Positions 26,568-35,459 of a stretch of 64,000 nt of DNA are shown one piece after another. A model generated the notes under the pieces. It did no database searches and was not told where the DNA came from. It saw only the letters and a program-made list of their open reading frames with translations. The position numbers and the translations under genes were made by a program. The DNA lies in contig NZ_VTOX01000012.1 of NCBI RefSeq assembly GCF_012184415.1, positions 1 through 64,000 on the forward strand, read 5' to 3'. The stretch is from Ramlibacter lithotrophicus (GTDB lineage Bacteria > Pseudomonadota > Gammaproteobacteria > Burkholderiales > Burkholderiaceae_C). Numbering within the stretch: the first letter of the stretch is position 1; each line of letters starts with the position of its first letter.

Positions 26568-28766
26568 ATGGTGCGCCCCACGATGCCATGGATGCTGCGG
26601 AACCTGGCCCGCCGGGGGATGGGACGCTTGCGCCGGGAACTGTCCGTTGCGATAGAGAAAGCGCGTTGCCGCATCGTCCCCACCTTCGTGCTCGCCGGCG
26701 CCTGCCAGCCGGCTGACCTGCCGCGGCGCTTTGCAGCATTGGCGGACGGCTCCTTCCTCCTGCGCCCGACCTTCGGCGAAGAGTTCGCCAGGATCATTCG
26801 GCGGCAAGCCACCGATGCCCTGGCGCACCGGTTCGACCTGCTCGGATCCGGCCCGGTAATCGTTGCGTACTGCGCGCGCTGCCAGGGGCTCGAAGGCCAC
26901 CGATACCACGGCTGCCTTCCCGCGCGCGCCGATGCCTGGGCGGCCTTCGACGAAAGCCGCATCAATGCCAGGAACCGTCCGGAGGCGAAGCGGATTTGGG
27001 ATCTGGTGCAGCCCGCCTACATCCGCATCGACTGGCAGCGCGACTTCAAGTCGGGCTATCGCTGGCATGAACGCACTTGGCACCGCGACATCGGCATCGC
27101 GCCCCTGCCGGGGGTCGACATCAAGGTCCCATGGGAGCTGGCGCGCTGCCAGCACCTGCCGGCGCTGGCGCTCGCTTGTCATTTTGCCCGCGCAGGGTCA
27201 CCAGGATTCGATGCCATCGACCGCTACGCGGCCGAGTTGCGCAACCAAGTTCTTGATTTCATCGCTAACAACCCGCCCGGTTTTGGGGTCAATTGGGCCT
27301 GCACAATGGATGTTGCGATTCGCGCTGCGAATCTGCTGGTCGCGCATGACATCGCGTTGTCGGCGGACGTCCGCTTCGATGACGCTTTCGAGGCGGTTTT
27401 TGCCGGGAGCATCTTTGCCCACGGACGGCACGTAGTCGCCAACCTCGAGTGGTGGCCGCAGCATCGCGGCAACCACTATCTCGCGAACATCGCTGGTCTG
27501 CTTTTCATCGCAGCCTACCTTCCGCACAGCGAAGAGGTGGACGCGTGGCTGGCGTTCGCGGCGCAGGAACTGTTGGTGGAAGTCGCCTATCAGTTTCACG
27601 ACGACGGAAGCAACTTCGAGGCATCGACCTGCTATCACCGGCTGTCGGCGGAAATGGTGTTGTGGGCCTGCGCGCTGCTCGAAGGGCTCCCGCCGCCAAA
27701 GCAGGCAGTCCTGCGGTGCGTCCATCGGTATCGCACGCTGCCACGATTGCAGCCGGTGCCCCCGCTGCCCGAGGGGCCACTGATTCCGGAATGGGTCCGG
27801 CAGCGCCTTGCGAGGATGGCGGACTTCACGCGGACCATGACGCGGCCGGACGGTCTCGTCGTGCAATTTGGCGACAACGACAGCGGTCGCTTCATCACTC
27901 TTGGCAATATCGAGCAGGTGCGCTGCGCTAACAGTCTGGCTGCCGCCGCATGGTCCCTCGACCATTCGTCGCTGGTCGCCGGCATCGAGGCGCTGCTGGG
28001 AGTGCCATCCGATCCAGGGGGCGGCCGCGATCCCGCTGCCTACCTGTTGCGGGTTCTCGCCCGTGCAGACTTTAGCGGCACCCCGGTACGGGCGGCAAGC
28101 ACGCCGTTTCGGCAACTCGGCGATGAATCGGCCTTCGCGGACTGCAGTGCGCGCCATGGGGCGGCGGCTGCCCGCCAACGTTGGACCACCCGCTTTACCG
28201 CAGCGCCGCCCACAGCAGAGCGAGCAGGTCTGCTCACCGGCTTGCAGTGCCAAGCATTCCCCAGGATGGGATGCTACGTGTTTCGCAGCCCGCGCCTGTA
28301 CTTAGCGATCCGATGCGGCGAGATCGGCATCGCCGGGCTAGGCGCTCATGCGCATTGCGACCAATTAGGCATCGAGCTGGTGATCGACGGCCGCACGATT
28401 GTGCGCGACCCGGGAACGTATATCTACACTCCCCTGCCCGAACGTCGCAATGCCTATCGTTCGGCGGCAGCGCATCATGTGCCCCGCGTGGCCGGTCGCG
28501 AACCGGCCGACCTTGACCGCGGGATCTTCGACTTGCGTGGCGCAGCCGAAGGCGAGTGCCTGTACTTCGGACCGCTGGGCTTCGTGGGGCGTCACCGGGG
28601 CTATGGCGCATGGGTCTACCGGCAGGTCGCGCTTTCTGAAAGCGACGTAGCGGTAAACGACCTCGCCGAGGGCAACCTCGTGCTCACGGACCCGACGCCG
28701 GTTGGGCTACCCTTTTCGCCCGGCTACGGCCGGCTGCAATCTCCCGATATGCCCCGTTCGCCATGA
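26568..28766 (+). CDS. heparinase II/III family protein (polysaccharide lyase-like)
   Basis: The 732-residue protein has the two-part heparinase layout. An alpha-toroid half includes WWPQHRGNHYLANIAGLLF and DDGSNFEASTCYHRLSAEMV (about residues 290-365), and a beta-sandwich half has GAHAHCDQLGIELVIDGR near residue 590. The conserved Tyr, His and Asn-Phe-Glu positions are present, so lyase activity on an acidic polysaccharide is plausible. No signal peptide is seen at the chosen start, which is unusual for an enzyme meeting exported polymer. The ATG at 26568 lies 4 bases after the flippase stop; the longer upstream frame overlaps that gene. The product overlaps the next GT gene by 4 bases. Confidence 0.85.
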   Translation: MVRPTMPWMLRNLARRGMGRLRRELSVAIEKARCRIVPTFVLAGACQPADLPRRFAALADGSFLLRPTFGEEFARIIRRQATDALAHRFDLLGSGPVIVAYCARCQGLEGHRYHGCLPARADAWAAFDESRINARNRPEAKRIWDLVQPAYIRIDWQRDFKSGYRWHERTWHRDIGIAPLPGVDIKVPWELARCQHLPALALACHFARAGSPGFDAIDRYAAELRNQVLDFIANNPPGFGVNWACTMDVAIRAANLLVAHDIALSADVRFDDAFEAVFAGSIFAHGRHVVANLEWWPQHRGNHYLANIAGLLFIAAYLPHSEEVDAWLAFAAQELLVEVAYQFHDDGSNFEASTCYHRLSAEMVLWACALLEGLPPPKQAVLRCVHRYRTLPRLQPVPPLPEGPLIPEWVRQRLARMADFTRTMTRPDGLVVQFGDNDSGRFITLGNIEQVRCANSLAAAAWSLDHSSLVAGIEALLGVPSDPGGGRDPAAYLLRVLARADFSGTPVRAASTPFRQLGDESAFADCSARHGAAAARQRWTTRFTAAPPTAERAGLLTGLQCQAFPRMGCYVFRSPRLYLAIRCGEIGIAGLGAHAHCDQLGIELVIDGRTIVRDPGTYIYTPLPERRNAYRSAAAHHVPRVAGREPADLDRGIFDLRGAAEGECLYFGPLGFVGRHRGYGAWVYRQVALSESDVAVNDLAEGNLVLTDPTPVGLPFSPGYGRLQSPDMPRSP

Positions 28767-30055
28767 AGCTGCTGATCCTGACCTATTCATACTCCCCCGA
28801 CCTGAACCCGCGAGCGTTCCGCTGGTCGTCGGTGGCTGCTCAGCTCGCGCGCAACGGACACGAGGTGCACGTTCTGTGCGCATCGCGCGGCGAGCAGCAG
28901 GAGCGCGAACACGGCGTAGTGATCCATCGAGTGCGCGACTGGCTGATCGCGACGTCTGCACAGCCGGTTAGTACGATGCCGAGCAAGGGCTCTGCCCCAG
29001 CGCCCGCAGCATGGCAGGCCAGGTTGCGCAGTCTGGCACGCTCGCTGTGGCGGGCGCTTCGCTGGCCAGACTACGCCTGCGGCTGGATCATCCCTGCCGT
29101 CCGAGCCGGTCGTTCCCTTTGTTCGAGCCACCGGTACGACTGGATTATTTCGGTCTCCCACCCGTTCACCGGCCACCTGGTCGGTGCGCTTTTGCGGCCA
29201 GCGGCACCACAGGCAAGCTGGATGGTCGATATAGGCGACCCCTTCCATCTCATGCAGGAGCCGTCACCCAACAACCGACGCCTATACGGCTGGCTGAGCC
29301 GCCGGGTCGAGGCACACGTCGTCGCCACGGCGGACGCGATCAGCGTCACCACGCCGAGCACCCAAGGCGTCTATGAATCATTCTTTTCGCCGCCACACGG
29401 GAAGGTGCGGGTCGTGCCTCCCCTGTTGTCGCTCCCGACGCCGCCGCCCCCGTCGCCTCATGCAGGCGATGGAGTCGTGCGGATTGTGTTTGTGGGCACC
29501 CTGTACCGCAAGCTGCGCAGCCCACGGTTTCTACTGGAGTGCTTTTCCGCTCTGCGAGCGGCGCTGCCGCAGGACCGGTTGGAAATGCACTTCTACGGCT
29601 CGGTGAACGATTGCGCCGAGGATCTTGCGGCTTATCAGGAAGCCGCGCAAGGGGCGCTGTTCGTCCACGGGCTCGTCGACCGTGCGGAAGTGCTGCAGGC
29701 GATGGTCGACGCCACCGTGCTGGTGAACATCGGCAACGAATCCGAGACCCAACTGGCGAGTAAGGTGATCGAGTACATGGCCGTGGGGAAGCCAATCCTG
29801 AATCTTGTCAGCTCGTCCCGGGATACGTCACTCGCAGCACTAGCTCAGTATCCTGCGGTGCTGCATGTCTACCGCACTGTGGGGCTGCCCGTCCAGGAGA
29901 CTGTCGACACCATCCGGGCGTTCGTGCTAGCCAAGCCTGTCGTGCCGGGCGAGGCGGTTGAAGCAGAATTGGCGCGTTACTCAATTTCTTATGTCTGCGC
30001 GTGTTATGAAGCCATGCTGCGGCGCCGCGCTGATGCCGGTTTGAATTGCGGTTAA
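28763..30055 (+). CDS. glycosyltransferase, GT4-like
   Basis: The 430-residue GT-B enzyme starts with MKLLILTYSYSPDLNPRAFR, a common opening of GT4 proteins that act on capsule or O-antigen units. It contains DYACGWIIPAV, and in the donor half RIVFVGTLYRKLRSP and IEYMAVGKPILNLV. The last is the usual sugar-nucleotide contact of the family. It would extend the lipid-linked oligosaccharide; the sugar is unknown. It overlaps the heparinase gene (ATGA) and is followed after 6 bases by the polymerase. Confidence 0.85.
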   Translation: MKLLILTYSYSPDLNPRAFRWSSVAAQLARNGHEVHVLCASRGEQQEREHGVVIHRVRDWLIATSAQPVSTMPSKGSAPAPAAWQARLRSLARSLWRALRWPDYACGWIIPAVRAGRSLCSSHRYDWIISVSHPFTGHLVGALLRPAAPQASWMVDIGDPFHLMQEPSPNNRRLYGWLSRRVEAHVVATADAISVTTPSTQGVYESFFSPPHGKVRVVPPLLSLPTPPPPSPHAGDGVVRIVFVGTLYRKLRSPRFLLECFSALRAALPQDRLEMHFYGSVNDCAEDLAAYQEAAQGALFVHGLVDRAEVLQAMVDATVLVNIGNESETQLASKVIEYMAVGKPILNLVSSSRDTSLAALAQYPAVLHVYRTVGLPVQETVDTIRAFVLAKPVVPGEAVEAELARYSISYVCACYEAMLRRRADAGLNCG

Positions 30056-30061
30056 ATTGCC

Positions 30062-31363
30062 GTGAGAACGACACTGTTTGGTCTATTTGCGGTATTCCTG
30101 GCCCTGAATGGACTCGCCTCCGTATCCATTCTTGGCATCCCACTGCCATGGCTGGGACTGGCGGGCACGGTCGCCGTGGCATCCCGCTTCCTTGCTGGGC
30201 CGCGAAGACTGTATGAGGGGCTCTATTTTCCCGTCTCGCTGCTGCTTGCATGGGCGCTGGTCATCAATCTCTTCAACTGGCCAGAGTTTGGGCGGAACCT
30301 TCCGCTGAAGGCTAACACCTCCTACGCGGCCTACGTCATCTTGCGATACCTTACCGTCTTTTCTTTTGTAGCTTCCGCGGTTATCGTGGTGAGGCTGTGT
30401 CGGGCTGGCCATCAGCAGCGTGTGATCCAACTTGTTGTGAAACTCGGGACGCTTGTCGCCGCCTATGCCATCTATGTTTATCTCGCGCAGCTATACGGAC
30501 TGCCGGAGGTTCTTCCCCGTTCGAGGATGGGAACAGGCGGCGGCGAGCAGTCGACGACGTTTACATACGCCTTCCACCGGGCGATCGGATCGTTCCGTGA
30601 GCCAAGCCATCTCGCCGAATGGTTGATGGTGCCTTTCGTCCTGTCATTCGCCCACAATCCCAAGCAGTTCGAGCCCCACAAGCTGCTGATGGGTGCCTCA
30701 ATTCTTCTCACCGGCAGCATGACGGGCATCATGTCACTGCTCATCGGCCTCGGCGTGTCTTACGTCGCCATCTTCTTGCGGCCGCATCGGCCGAGGTGCT
30801 CCACAAAAATGGTCGGACGCGCCTTCGGAGGTTTGGCACTGGGTTTGCTCTTAGTGTATGGCGTGGACTTGGCGTTGTCCGGCTTGTTGCTCGACACTGT
30901 GGAATTCCGCACCAAGGAGATTTGGTCGGGCGGCATGATCGAGAGCAACCGCAACTACGTCTACGAATACCTCGCCGAAACGGCCTTCCCCTTTGCAGGC
31001 AGCGGCCTTGGCAATGCGAACATCGAATTTTCCACGGCGACGGGGAACGACCTAATTGCCTCTTTTCTGAGCCTGTATCTCAACACTCTGTACAGCCTAG
31101 GATTTTTCGGTTTCGGTGCGTTGGTATTCCTGCTCGGATATCCGCTCTACCACGTGTTTCGCATAAATGCGCGTAGCCACGGGCCGTCGTTGTTCGTTCT
31201 GGTCTGGGCGTATGCTGCTTGGCTAATCGCGTTTGGGGTGCACTCGGAGGAGTTGACCACGATGTTCGCGATAGCCTATGCGCTGCTCTTCTTCAAGCTG
31301 TTCCCAAAGACGGCGATGCAGCAAGTCGCCATTGCTCCCGCGACGGGGGGGACAGCATCATGA
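30062..31363 (+). CDS. wzy: Wzy-like O-antigen/capsule polymerase
   Basis: The 433-residue product has about 10-12 hydrophobic spans and a larger polar loop near residues 275-330 (EFRTKEIWSGGMIESNRNYV). This is the layout of Wzy polymerases, which join repeat units on the periplasmic side of the inner membrane. Sequence conservation in this family is very low, so the call rests on topology and on position between glycosyltransferase genes downstream of a flippase. The start is GTG at 30062, 6 bases after the GT gene. The stop overlaps the next ATG. Confidence 0.8.
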   Translation: MRTTLFGLFAVFLALNGLASVSILGIPLPWLGLAGTVAVASRFLAGPRRLYEGLYFPVSLLLAWALVINLFNWPEFGRNLPLKANTSYAAYVILRYLTVFSFVASAVIVVRLCRAGHQQRVIQLVVKLGTLVAAYAIYVYLAQLYGLPEVLPRSRMGTGGGEQSTTFTYAFHRAIGSFREPSHLAEWLMVPFVLSFAHNPKQFEPHKLLMGASILLTGSMTGIMSLLIGLGVSYVAIFLRPHRPRCSTKMVGRAFGGLALGLLLVYGVDLALSGLLLDTVEFRTKEIWSGGMIESNRNYVYEYLAETAFPFAGSGLGNANIEFSTATGNDLIASFLSLYLNTLYSLGFFGFGALVFLLGYPLYHVFRINARSHGPSLFVLVWAYAAWLIAFGVHSEELTTMFAIAYALLFFKLFPKTAMQQVAIAPATGGTAS

Positions 31364-32478
31364 GGTTGCACGGGCATCTGTCAAGCGAAGTCGTGCCCCA
31401 CCAGCCCCCGGAGACACGCGGCTCGACGAGGAGTGTCGTTCTCTACGCCCCCAACGTTCACACGGGCGGAGGATATGTGTTGTTGCGCGCGCTACTGGCG
31501 GCCTGGCCCGCGCGAATTCCTCTGCGGGCGTTCCTCGACGAGCGGGCGCGTTCTCGACTAGCGCTGGCGGGAGGGGAGAGCGTGTGGTGGGTGGAACCAA
31601 CAATGGTATCCCGCGGGAGTGCGGAGGTCGCGCTAAACAAAACCTGCCAGACTGGCGACGTCGTCTTATGTTTTCATGGGCTGCCACCGCTGCTGCCGAA
31701 CCGGGGGCGGATCGTAGTGTTCCAGCAGAATCGCCATTACTTCGGGCGCTCGGCGTTGGCTGGCTTTTCTGCGCGGACAGCGACCCGCCTATGTTTGGAA
31801 CGCCTGATAGGTCGGCTGCTCCGCTTCCGGGTCGCGGAATATGTGGTTCAGACACCCACTATGGCGCGAGAGCTACTGCTGTGGTACGGCGGAGAACCCG
31901 TGGAAAGACCAACCGTACGGGTGTTTCCCTTCGCGGACCATCAGCCCATCGAGGTACCGGGCGATGCCCGTGACCCCGAATGGGACTTCGTCTACGTTGC
32001 AGATGGTGAAGCCCATAAGAACCATCGCACGCTTTTGGAAGCTTGGCGTGAGTTGGCCACGCAGGGCCTCAAACCGAGACTGGCACTGACGCTAGGCCCA
32101 CGCGATGCTGCCCTCGCGCGGGCGGTCGATGCCTTGCGCACTCGGACCGGCGCCGAAGTCTACAACCTGGGGCAGATGTCGCATCATCAGATCCTCCTCC
32201 TGTACCGGAGATCGCGTGCCCTCATCTTCCCATCGCTTTTGGAATCGTTCGGCCTGCCCCTGATTGAGGCGGAACAGATCTCCCTGCCAATCCTTGCTCC
32301 CGAACGCGACTATGTCCGGGACGTATGCACCCCGGCGCAGACTTTCGACGCGACCTCGGCACATTCGATTGCGAGCGCCGTTCGCCGCTTCCTGGACCAA
32401 GCTCACCCTGCGATTGTCCCCTACTCACCCGCAGACTTCTGGGAAGCGTTGCTGGACGGCGTCCCCAAGGATAGCTAA
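31360..32478 (+). CDS. glycosyltransferase, GT4-like
   Basis: The 372-residue product carries a GT-B donor half with VYVADGEAHKNHRTLLEAW, then ALIFPSLLESFGLPLIEAEQ near residue 295, the nucleotide-sugar binding glutamate region of GT4 enzymes. The first half has VVLYAPNVHTGGGYVLLRALL, a glycine loop often seen in capsule transferases. The start at 31360 overlaps the wzy stop (ATGA), which is why the longer upstream frame was not used. It is the last gene of the tightly packed operon that began at 10010; a gene-free stretch follows. Confidence 0.85.
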   Translation: MRLHGHLSSEVVPHQPPETRGSTRSVVLYAPNVHTGGGYVLLRALLAAWPARIPLRAFLDERARSRLALAGGESVWWVEPTMVSRGSAEVALNKTCQTGDVVLCFHGLPPLLPNRGRIVVFQQNRHYFGRSALAGFSARTATRLCLERLIGRLLRFRVAEYVVQTPTMARELLLWYGGEPVERPTVRVFPFADHQPIEVPGDARDPEWDFVYVADGEAHKNHRTLLEAWRELATQGLKPRLALTLGPRDAALARAVDALRTRTGAEVYNLGQMSHHQILLLYRRSRALIFPSLLESFGLPLIEAEQISLPILAPERDYVRDVCTPAQTFDATSAHSIASAVRRFLDQAHPAIVPYSPADFWEALLDGVPKDS

Positions 32479-32884
32479 TGCATACCTCTGCTTTTCTTGG
32501 GACCGGCTTCAAAACCATGGCAATCAAATCTCCCCCCTCGCCGGCTCGGGCCTGCGAGGCGACGCAGGGGCATCCAGGGCTGCCCCCGTTTTCGCGAAGT
32601 CTTGACTCGGCGCTCGCCCATGAAGTGCTTTGACGACCCATCCCGTGCAATGCTGATGCACGCGTTCGACAGTATGTTTGCCGCAGTGCTGGATTTCTCC
32701 AGCTCATTCGGTTACACCTGCATCCCGCAGTGGCGAGAAATACAACTTCACGCACTGCATTCTGGAGCCCGAGCGGATGGCTGCCACAGCATACTTGTCG
32801 TCCCAGTACAAACATGACCATCTTATATACATTTAGCTTGAATTCAGCCGAACGTGGTTGGGCCATTTTGGCGGAGAAAAAAGG
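32479..32884. other. gene-free stretch, possible remnant
   Basis: No supported gene is seen in these 406 bases. Frames on both strands are short or frequently broken, and no family motif could be recognised. The last 60 bases turn AT-rich (TTATATACATTTAGC at 32823-32837), which could hold a promoter for the 2-epimerase gene. No -35 element at a proper distance was found. It breaks an otherwise gapless operon and may be the scar of a past insertion. Confidence 0.4.
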
Positions 32885-33988
32885 GTGAAGTCGATTGACC
32901 TCATCGCCGGCGCCCGCCCCAATTTCATGAAGATCGCCGCGATCATCGATGCGTTAGGGGCTGCTGCAGAAACGCAGGGGAGTTCGCTCAGATACCGCCT
33001 CATTCATACGGGCCAGCACTACGACCGCGCCATGTCCGGTGGCTTCTTCGAGCAGCTTCGCATCCCCGAGCCAGACTTCAATCTGGAGGTCGGGTCGGGC
33101 ACGCAAGCGGAGCAGACCGCCGCCATCATGGTTCGCTACGAGAAATTGCTGTTGGAGCAACGCAGCGATTTGTGCCTCGTGGTGGGGGATGTGACCTCGA
33201 CGATGGCGTGCGCCATCGTGGCTCGCAAGCTGGGCGTGCCAGTGGCTCATGTCGAAGGCGGCATCCGATCCGGCGACTGGACGATGCCGGAGGAAATCAA
33301 CCGGGTAGTGACGGATTCAATCACCAACTGGTTCTTCACCACCAGCGAAACAGCCAACGCGAACCTGCGCCGTGCCGGGGTGACGGATGACCGCATTTTC
33401 TTCGTCGGCAACACGATGATCGATACGCTGCTCACGCATATGCCCCGCTTGCGTCCACCGCTGTTCTGGGACAAGCTGGGGTTGGAGCCTGGTCGGTATT
33501 TTGTCGTGACACTGCACCGGCCCGCGAACGTCGATGGCGAGCAGCAGTTGCTGCGCCTGCTGCGTGCGATCGCGGACGGAACGGGCGGGTTGCCGGTGGT
33601 GTTCCCGGTACACCCACGCACTGCTAAGAACCTGCGCGCGTTAGAAAACCAGATGCCGAGCCTTCATTACGTAGATCCGCAAGGCTATTTGGAATTCAAC
33701 CACTTGGTGAGACATGCCAAGGGGGTGATTACCGACTCGGGTGGTATCACTGAGGAAACCACGGTGATGCGTGTACCGTGCCTGACGCTGCGCGACAACA
33801 CGGAGCGGCCGGAGACGGTGAGCATCGGCACCAATGAACTGGTGGGCGCTGACCCGGTGAATCTCGGCCCAGCACTCGCCCGCTTGATGGCCGGACAGTG
33901 GAAGAGCGGCGGGATCCCGGACAAGTGGGACGGCAAGGCAGCGGAGCGGATTGTTGCGCAGCTGTCGCGCTTGCTCGGCGTCCGGTAA
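32885..33988 (+). CDS. UDP-N-acetylglucosamine 2-epimerase family (WecB/WbpI-like)
   Basis: The 367-residue GT-B-fold epimerase shows IAGARPNFMKIAAI at the N-terminus, HTGQHYDRAMS, VVGDVTSTMACAIVARKLG, VAHVEGGIRS and ITDSGGITEETT, all standard for non-hydrolysing 2-epimerases. It could make UDP-ManNAc from UDP-GlcNAc. In the present context it could equally be the WbpI step, UDP-GlcNAc(3NAc)A to UDP-ManNAc(3NAc)A, which would supply the WbpG-like enzyme. The start is GTG at 32885 with GGAG 8 bases upstream; an in-frame TTG at 32858 is less likely. It is flanked by gene-free DNA on both sides. Confidence 0.88.
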   Translation: MKSIDLIAGARPNFMKIAAIIDALGAAAETQGSSLRYRLIHTGQHYDRAMSGGFFEQLRIPEPDFNLEVGSGTQAEQTAAIMVRYEKLLLEQRSDLCLVVGDVTSTMACAIVARKLGVPVAHVEGGIRSGDWTMPEEINRVVTDSITNWFFTTSETANANLRRAGVTDDRIFFVGNTMIDTLLTHMPRLRPPLFWDKLGLEPGRYFVVTLHRPANVDGEQQLLRLLRAIADGTGGLPVVFPVHPRTAKNLRALENQMPSLHYVDPQGYLEFNHLVRHAKGVITDSGGITEETTVMRVPCLTLRDNTERPETVSIGTNELVGADPVNLGPALARLMAGQWKSGGIPDKWDGKAAERIVAQLSRLLGVR

Positions 33989-34580
33989 GGTCTTTCGCGA
34001 CCTGTGAGCCCTCCCGGGATTCGCGTTCAAGGCCAAGTTGGCGTGAACAACCTCGAATTTAGCAAGCAAAACCTGGATAACTCGAAACCCTGGCGTACGG
34101 AACGAGCAGAAGTACCCTGTCCGCCGCCCAGTGCGGGCCGGTTGTTCATCCGCACCCACACGCTCCATGGTACGAGCGGGCACCATGATTTCCATCATCT
34201 TGGTCCCGCGGGGGATGCAGCAGACTTGGCCCAGTGGGTCCACTGATCAACATGTGCGACAAGACATCTCCGCCGGGCGCCCACTGCAGTTCTGTCAGAC
34301 GGAATACAGAGCCCTTAGTCACGAGCGTTTCGTTCGAGCCGCCTCGCCCGCATGGACAACATTTCGGTCAAGCGGCCTACGAGCTTCTGGCTGCGGGAAC
34401 CTCGCTGCACATAGGTGATAGGACGATATCGGAAAAGACACAACCTCTGAGGCGAGGGCTGGTGCGGCGCAGACGGATGTTCACTGACGCTCAGGCCTCG
34501 AGCACGGCGTGCCACAACAACAGGGCACGCGTAGCCCAGGGAGTCAATCTCCAAGTGGCACGCAAGATCGGGAGGAATTT
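33989..34580. other. gene-free stretch before the 6-deoxy-hexosamine module
   Basis: Across these 592 bases no open frame has a credible start, ribosome binding site or recognisable motif. Short frames exist on both strands but contradict each other. Base composition begins to fall towards its right end. It is a likely junction or decayed remnant between the main operon and the module at 34581-38784. It ends in a strong Shine-Dalgarno, GGAGG at 34571-34575, for the next gene. Confidence 0.4.
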
Positions 34581-35459
34581 GTGAAAAAGCGGTGCAGAGT
34601 ACTGGTTCTGGGCGTGACGGGGATGCTCGGCAGCGTCGTGTTCCGCATATTGGCCGGCACGAATGGGCTGGACGTGTTCGGCTCATCGCGCTCGTCTCGG
34701 GGGCCTCAGCTCCCTCCGGAGGGGCATGGGAAGGTCATCTGCGGCATCGACATCGAACGTTCCGACGATCTTGTGGGCGCCATACAGAGGATCCGGCCAG
34801 ATGTCGTGATCAACTGCGTCGGAGTGGTAAAGCAACTGGCTGCGTCAACCGATCCTCTCACCGTAATTCCGATCAATTCCATCTTTCCGCATAGACTAGC
34901 CCGTCTGGCGTCACTGGTTGGTGCGCGCGTGATCCACATTAGTACCGATTGCGTCTTTTCCGGCTTGCGTGGCAACTATTCAGAAGATGATGCTCCCGAT
35001 GCGCAGGATCTGTACGGACGGAGCAAGCTCTTGGGAGAGATCGATTACGATAATGCAATCACGCTCCGCACTTCAATCATCGGGCATGAACTTGCTGGCT
35101 CCAGAAGCCTTCTATCATGGTTTTTGAGCCAAACCAGCGAAGCGCGCGGCTACACCAAGGCCATCTTTTCCGGCCTTCCGACCGATGAACTAGCGCGGGT
35201 CATCCGTGATTTCGTCCTGCCACGCCCAGCATTGCGGGGTTTGTACCATGTGTCGTCCGCTCCCATTGACAAGTACTCCCTCCTTAGGCTGGTCGCGGAG
35301 GTCTACGAAAAATCAATCAATCTCGTACCTGATGACACGGTGAAAGTCGACCGGTCTCTGTCATCCGAGAGATTCCGACTGAGCACGGGGTACGTGGTGC
35401 CAGACTGGCCAACCTTGGTCGGGAACATGCGCAAGCACAACGAAGCGGGGACCGTGTAA
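34581..35459 (+). CDS. RmlD-type SDR reductase (WbvR/QnlB-like) for a 6-deoxy-L-hexosamine
   Basis: The 292-residue protein has LVLGVTGMLGSVVFRILAG at the NAD(P) site, HISTDCVFSG and YGRSK (Tyr-Lys pair), as in dTDP-4-keto-rhamnose reductase. It is followed by WbjB-like and WbjD-like genes. In the L-FucNAc pathway the reductase (WbjC/Cap5F) is about 370 residues with an extra cupin domain, which is absent here. A short RmlD-type reductase is instead typical of the L-RhaNAc to L-QuiNAc route. The start is GTG with GGAGG 5 bases upstream, so the longer frame is not needed. The stop overlaps the next ATG (TAATG). Confidence 0.85.
   Translation: MKKRCRVLVLGVTGMLGSVVFRILAGTNGLDVFGSSRSSRGPQLPPEGHGKVICGIDIERSDDLVGAIQRIRPDVVINCVGVVKQLAASTDPLTVIPINSIFPHRLARLASLVGARVIHISTDCVFSGLRGNYSEDDAPDAQDLYGRSKLLGEIDYDNAITLRTSIIGHELAGSRSLLSWFLSQTSEARGYTKAIFSGLPTDELARVIRDFVLPRPALRGLYHVSSAPIDKYSLLRLVAEVYEKSINLVPDDTVKVDRSLSSERFRLSTGYVVPDWPTLVGNMRKHNEAGTV

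Noticed and set aside
32795..32831. Promoter for the 2-epimerase gene (TTGTCG and TATACA)
   Set aside because: The spacer of 25 bases is too long for a sigma70 promoter and no other -35 fits.
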